Shown: positions 60,368 through 64,000 of the stretch, piece after piece
How the letters are laid out: each line of letters starts with the position of its first letter
How positions within the stretch are numbered: the first letter of the stretch is position 1
Program-made: the position numbers and the translations under genes
The notes under the pieces: model-generated
Told to the model about the DNA's origin: nothing
The model's input: only the letters and a program-made list of their open reading frames with translations
Databases searched by the model: none
NCBI GenBank assembly: GCA_949524905.1
Contig: CATINC010000007.1
Span: 124,001-188,000, forward strand
DNA: 64,000 nucleotides
Source of the DNA: Opitutia bacterium UBA7350
Lineage (GTDB): Bacteria; Verrucomicrobiota; Verrucomicrobiia; Opitutales; Coraliomargaritaceae
Direction: 5' to 3'

Positions 60368-62238
60368 GTAGCGGACTAAAACATGGACCGAATCAACCGT
60401 ATGAGGTTATTGTGTGTGGCGCTGGTCATGCTGGCTGTGAGGCTGCTTTAGCAGCTTCACGGCTCGGTGCAGACACGCTTATTTTAACCGGTAATCTGGA
60501 TACGATTGCCCAAATGAGCTGTAATCCTGCCATTGGTGGACAAGCTAAGGGCCACATGGTCCGTGAAATTGATGCCTTAGGTGGAGAAATGGCCATTAAT
60601 ACCGATACAACCGCCATCCAGTTCCGTCTCTTAAATGCTTCCAAGGGTCCTGCGGTTCAGGCACCGCGGGCACAATGTGACAAAAAAGCTTACCAGTTAC
60701 GCATGAAGCACGTTCTTGAGCTTCAAAATAATTTAGACATTTTTCAGGCCATGGTACAGGGGTTGATCTACAAGAATGGTCAAGTCGTGGGGGTTCGCAC
60801 AAATCTAGAGGTGGAATTTTATGCTAAGACCGTCATTGTCACAACAGGAACATTTTTACGAGGGCTCATGCATGTAGGCCAGAACAAGAATGAAGGTGGC
60901 CGGATGGGCGATTTTTCCGCTAATGGGCTATCAGAATCTTTCTTAGAGGCAGGGATTGCCTTAGAGCGACTTAAAACAGGAACGCCGGCTAGAATTTTGG
61001 GCAGTAGTATTAATTTCAGCAAACTAGAAGAGCAGCAGGGGGATCCTGAGCCAACGCTTTTTGGTTTTTATGATACGCGTGAGGAAACCGACTTGTTCCA
61101 CGTGGAACATTCGGGTCAACGCAAGCTCGGCTGGTTTCCGGGAGATAACCAGGTTTCCTGCTGGATGACCTATACCAGTGCAGCTACTGGGGCAATTGTA
61201 GCGGCCAATCTTCACAAATCGCCGATGTATTCTGGGGTGATCGGGGGCAGGGGGCCGCGCTATTGTCCAAGTATTGAGGACAAATTTGTGCGATTTGCCG
61301 ACAAGGATCGGCATCTTTTGTTCTTAGAGCCAGAAGGGCGCAATACCAATGAATGGTATATCAACGGCATGTCGACAAGTTTACCCTTTGAGGTGCAGTT
61401 GGAAATGTTGCAAAGTGTTCCGGGCCTGGAGGATGTGCATATGCTACGTCCTGCTTATGCGGTGGAATATGACTTTGCGCCTCCGACGCAATTGCAAGCG
61501 ACTCTAGAATCAAAGAAAGTGGAATCACTCTTTTTTGCGGGACAGATTAACGGCACTTCGGGTTATGAGGAAGCTGCGGGTCAAGGTTTGATTGCAGGCG
61601 TAAATGCCGTTCAGAAACTGCGGGGTGGGGCACCTTTGGTTTTACAGCGCCATGAAGCTTACATTGGAGTGCTCATAGACGATTTGGTGACCAAGGGTAC
61701 CCAGGAGCCCTATCGAATGTTTTCCAGTCGAGCGGAGCATCGCCTACTTTTCAACCACGGCAGTGCCGAGTTGCGGCTATTCCCCCAGGCAGAAAGGTTA
61801 CAACTTATTGACAAGCAACGACTTAAAAATATAAAAGACAAGCTCGGGCGCATTGAAAACTGGGTAGCAACGCTTGAGCAAGAGCGGGTAGGGGGGCAGC
61901 TTCTGGCGGATCAGGTCCGCCGCGAGCGCAACCAAAAGCCCTTCCCAGAGGCGCTGGTGGCAGAAGCGGCGGCGGTGCGAGAGGAGGTCTTTTATCGGGT
62001 CGCTTTTAAAGGCTATCTTGAGCGGGAGGCTAAGCAGATTGAGAAATTGCGCCATATCGATAAAGTGCTACTTCCGGAAGCAATGGATTATCATGCGGTA
62101 CGGGGCCTGCGGAACGAGAGTGCTGAAAAACTGGCAGCGATTAAGCCACGAACCCTGGGGCAGGCCAGTCGTATAAGCGGCGTCAATCCTGCGGATATCA
62201 GTATTTTATTGGTCTATTTGGAGGCGCGTTCAAACTAG
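60364..62238 (+). CDS. mnmG: tRNA uridine-5-carboxymethylaminomethyl modification enzyme MnmG (GidA)
   Basis: MnmG is the FAD-dependent partner of MnmE in U34 modification. The start at 60364 ([20 protein letters not shown]) overlaps the mnmE stop. The FAD-binding motif is [20 protein letters not shown] (about 15-34), followed by [32 protein letters not shown], the GTPARI loop and, near residue 372, [20 protein letters not shown]. The 624-residue length is normal. A perfect parS sequence lies within its coding sequence (61094-61109), encoding part of the segment LFHVEHSGQ. The usual downstream partners rsmG, parA and parB are not here. Confidence 0.96.
   Translation: MSSGLKHGPNQPYEVIVCGAGHAGCEAALAASRLGADTLILTGNLDTIAQMSCNPAIGGQAKGHMVREIDALGGEMAINTDTTAIQFRLLNASKGPAVQAPRAQCDKKAYQLRMKHVLELQNNLDIFQAMVQGLIYKNGQVVGVRTNLEVEFYAKTVIVTTGTFLRGLMHVGQNKNEGGRMGDFSANGLSESFLEAGIALERLKTGTPARILGSSINFSKLEEQQGDPEPTLFGFYDTREETDLFHVEHSGQRKLGWFPGDNQVSCWMTYTSAATGAIVAANLHKSPMYSGVIGGRGPRYCPSIEDKFVRFADKDRHLLFLEPEGRNTNEWYINGMSTSLPFEVQLEMLQSVPGLEDVHMLRPAYAVEYDFAPPTQLQATLESKKVESLFFAGQINGTSGYEEAAGQGLIAGVNAVQKLRGGAPLVLQRHEAYIGVLIDDLVTKGTQEPYRMFSSRAEHRLLFNHGSAELRLFPQAERLQLIDKQRLKNIKDKLGRIENWVATLEQERVGGQLLADQVRRERNQKPFPEALVAEAAAVREEVFYRVAFKGYLEREAKQIEKLRHIDKVLLPEAMDYHAVRGLRNESAEKLAAIKPRTLGQASRISGVNPADISILLVYLEARSN
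61094..61109. promoter_or_regulatory. parS centromere site (ParB binding)
   Basis: TGTTCCACGTGGAACA is a perfect 16-base palindrome identical to known parS sequences. ParB nucleates here and spreads, and ParA uses it to segregate the origin. It is inside mnmG, which often lies near parAB and the origin in other bacteria. The matching codons still encode a normal MnmG stretch. Confidence 0.85.
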
Positions 62239-62624
62239 TTTGCTAGCCCGAGCTCAGTGCTTGGGATGCAATCTCTTGCAAGCGATTGTTCAAGGGTCCG
62301 TAAGGCTGACAAGGCGGCTTCGGCAAACGATACAACTAAGCCAGATGGCATACGTGCCTGGATATTTCATGGTCCTAGGCATGACCGCATAATTTGGCTA
62401 ACGAAATCTTGGTTGACTTGCCTGTTAGATAGTTTTCCGGGGGAGGAAATGCGTAACATTCCTGTAACATTCGAGGAGCTTTTGTTACGCCGAAGTGATA
62501 ATGCTGATATCTTGGGCTAAAAGGATTGTCCTTATGGTCTACATACACAGCAAATTTGATACTATGTTACAAAACTAAATGCCTTACAAGTGTAAGCTAG
62601 GTTTCGTAACAAACTCAGATCACC
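62239..62624 (+). promoter_or_regulatory. 386-base gap with five GTAACA/TGTTAC elements upstream of a TonB receptor
   Basis: The gap between mnmG and the last receptor contains GTAACA at 62453 and 62464 (11 bases apart), TGTTAC at 62483 and 62565, and GTAACA at 62606. GCGTAACA (62451-62458) and TGTTACGC (62483-62490) also form an inverted repeat, and CTTACAAGTGTAAG (62583-62596) is a palindrome with two central bases. The 87-codon frame at 62257 here shows no protein character. The array probably regulates the receptor. Confidence 0.55.
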
Positions 62625-64000
62625 ATGAATACTGCAACTCTCGTTAAGTTATCTGTCTTGCTTGTGGGCGTAATTGCTGCAAGTGGCTTATGGGCTCAAA
62701 AATATGAAGGACATTCAGAACGAGAGCAGGCGGCCGAAGATACAGGATCTTACAGGGCAGTAACAGCTGCCGAATATGTCGCGGATGCTTTAAATGAGGC
62801 TGTTATTAAGTCCGTTGATAAGGAGATTGAGGAACCGTCCAAAGCGGAGATCATCGAGACAGATAAAACCGTGCAAGTCACGCCTACAAACTTAGAGGAA
62901 AGGCAGGCGGTAGGCGGTATTACGGGACAAGTCTTCGATAAAGAAAATGCTGAGCCCTTGCGTGGTGTTGCAATTGTGATTCTGGAAACCGATTTTGGCA
63001 CCATTACCGATGCTCAGGGCGAGTATCGCTTCAATGATATTCCCGTAGGCGCCTATACTTTAAGTTTCATCAAAAGCGGATACCTTGAGGCGAATATCAC
63101 GGACACTAAAGTGATTACGGGCGAAGAAAAAGTATTGGATTTTGCGATGCCGCCCCGCCCAATTGAAATGAGCGATGACGTTTATGAATTACAGGATTTC
63201 ACGGTCACCGCTGAAGAGGTAAATGATATGATGATGAAATTGGAAATCCGGATGGCTTCGAGTGAAGCCCTAGAGGTATTTTCATCCGAAGATTTTTCAA
63301 AGTTTGTTGCGAGCGACATTTCAGATGCGGTTAAACGTGTGACTGGGGTAACGATACAAAAGGGAGGCTTTGCGGTCATTCGCGGCTTAGACGAAAGGTA
63401 TAGCAGCACGCTTTTTAATGGGGCGCCTTTGCCCAGCCCAGATCCGGAAAAGCAATCGGTTCCGCTAGACTTATTTCCAAGTGAAATTGTTTCTAATTTA
63501 ATTGTATCAAAAACCTTCACACCGGGACAGCCGGGCAACTCAACAGGCGGCAGCATTCTCATCCAGTCCGCCACCTTTCCTGACGAGCTAGGCTTTAATG
63601 CAGATGTTTCCTATAAAACTGGATTTAATACAAATGCTGAGGATGCATTTTATGGAAATGGAGGCCGAGAGAAGTTTGATATTGACTTTAACAATCTGGG
63701 ATCTTTTTCGAATGAATATATTGCCGAAAATTATAACGTTCTCTCCGGCAGGCTAACGCCTGAATTAGAAAATGCGAAAATGGATGAATCCATTAAATTG
63801 AAGCTCTCATCGGTGATGGAGCGCACGCGTTTATTTGCTTCGCTCAGCCAATCAAAAAAATACCGTTCCGTAATCGGGGAAGAAGAGAAGCGCAAAGGAT
63901 TGCCAGGATTTGTAAGCTTTATGGGAACTGTTTTCAATAGCGGCGATTTAGCCTTGGGAGAATTAACCGACACCTCCGGTCGTTATGATACAAATGCCTC
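62625..64000 (+). CDS. TonB-dependent receptor with N-terminal carboxypeptidase-regulatory-like domain (3' end cut by window)
   Basis: The ATG at 62625 starts a frame that stays open to the end of the window (about 458 codons seen). It begins with a signal peptide (MNTATLVKLSVLLVGVIAAS), an acidic spacer (about residues 25-95), then a CarboxypepD_reg-like beta-sandwich domain (about residues 99-180, with GITGQVFDKENAEPLRGV and ITDAQGEYRFNDIPVGAYTL), and a plug domain starting near residue 185 (VKRVTGVTIQKGGFAVIRGL near 234; TPGQPGNSTGGSILIQS near 301). The last residues seen are in the barrel. Receptors of this kind import glycans, siderophores or other large substrates; which one cannot be said. 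It has its own regulatory region with GTAACA elements. Confidence 0.85.
   Translation, partial: MNTATLVKLSVLLVGVIAASGLWAQKYEGHSEREQAAEDTGSYRAVTAAEYVADALNEAVIKSVDKEIEEPSKAEIIETDKTVQVTPTNLEERQAVGGITGQVFDKENAEPLRGVAIVILETDFGTITDAQGEYRFNDIPVGAYTLSFIKSGYLEANITDTKVITGEEKVLDFAMPPRPIEMSDDVYELQDFTVTAEEVNDMMMKLEIRMASSEALEVFSSEDFSKFVASDISDAVKRVTGVTIQKGGFAVIRGLDERYSSTLFNGAPLPSPDPEKQSVPLDLFPSEIVSNLIVSKTFTPGQPGNSTGGSILIQSATFPDELGFNADVSYKTGFNTNAEDAFYGNGGREKFDIDFNNLGSFSNEYIAENYNVLSGRLTPELENAKMDESIKLKLSSVMERTRLFASLSQSKKYRSVIGEEEKRKGLPGFVSFMGTVFNSGDLALGELTDTSGRYDTNA

Noticed and set aside
62250-62272. Stem-loop CCCGAG/CTTGGG after mnmG as a terminator
   Set aside because: The stem needs a G-U pair and is not followed by a T-run.
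62257-62520. An 87-codon frame in the gap after mnmG
   Set aside because: Its sequence has no protein character, it overlaps the GTAACA array that looks regulatory, and it has no neighbour-like codon use.
1-64000. tRNA, rRNA, CRISPR array, insertion sequence or prophage
   Set aside because: I saw no cloverleaf-like gene, no regularly spaced repeats, no transposase or integrase, and no phage structural gene in the gaps or frames.

Overview
The window is a gene-dense stretch of chromosome (about 55 genes, with no prophage, insertion sequence, CRISPR array, rRNA or tRNA that I can see). It most likely comes from a Gram-negative member of the Verrucomicrobiota, in the Opitutae/Puniceicoccales range. 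Reasons for this inference: TonB-dependent receptors and other outer-membrane proteins, an apolipoprotein N-acyltransferase, a remnant of a PEP-CTERM protein, a SET-domain methyltransferase with a post-SET motif, DUF5069, and almost no Shine-Dalgarno sequences ahead of the genes. The assignment rests on gene content and protein character, not on a database search.

Layout. 1-5 kb: pyruvate dehydrogenase E1 alpha, E1 beta and E2, then on the minus strand gpsA and a SET-domain methyltransferase. 5-8 kb: a small membrane protein and an O-antigen-ligase-like membrane protein with TPRs. 8-17 kb: RecD2 helicase, TcdA, a Nif3-family protein, AroQ, a SNF2 ATPase and TrpE. 17-24 kb: a primary-type sigma factor, a periplasmic HMA-like protein paired with an outer-membrane beta-barrel, Lnt and SecA. 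24-29 kb: Smr protein, RmuC, a Cys/His-rich small protein plus a zinc-type TonB receptor (ending in a clear terminator), and DUF5069. 29-39 kb: polyprenyl synthetase, alpha/beta hydrolase, MutS, MFS transporter, Y-family polymerase, FtsK and ManA. 39-43 kb: GrpE, DnaJ, PurN and PrmA behind a promoter that resembles the sigma-32 heat-shock consensus. 43-51 kb: a decayed PEP-CTERM gene, a RodZ-like protein, SlyD, GlnD, an orphan GAF histidine kinase, a VanZ-like protein and DnaN. 51-57 kb: an AT-rich gap upstream of dnaN, a CDP-alcohol phosphatidyltransferase with a RelE-like protein, a plant/cyanobacterial-type IspH with an extra N-terminal region, MiaB, AhpC-like peroxiredoxin, a gamma-glutamylcyclotransferase-like protein and a HAD hydrolase. 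57-64 kb: RecA, MnmE, MnmG and the start of a large TonB receptor that runs off the end.

How the parts relate. Genome maintenance is heavily represented (RecD2, MutS, RmuC, Y-polymerase, FtsK, DnaN, RecA, SNF2). dnaN, mnmE-mnmG and a perfect 16-bp parS centromere site inside mnmG suggest that the right third of the window lies near the chromosome origin. Several convergent gene pairs share their stop codons, leaving no room for terminators between them.

Observations most worth checking: the parS site in mnmG; an in-frame TAG that separates the only ATG of mnmE from its conserved first strand; the heat-shock-like promoter of grpE; a cluster of five GTAACA elements ahead of the last TonB receptor; the near absence of ribosome binding sites; and the frameshifted PEP-CTERM remnant. 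I found no obvious multi-gene defence or biosynthetic system.
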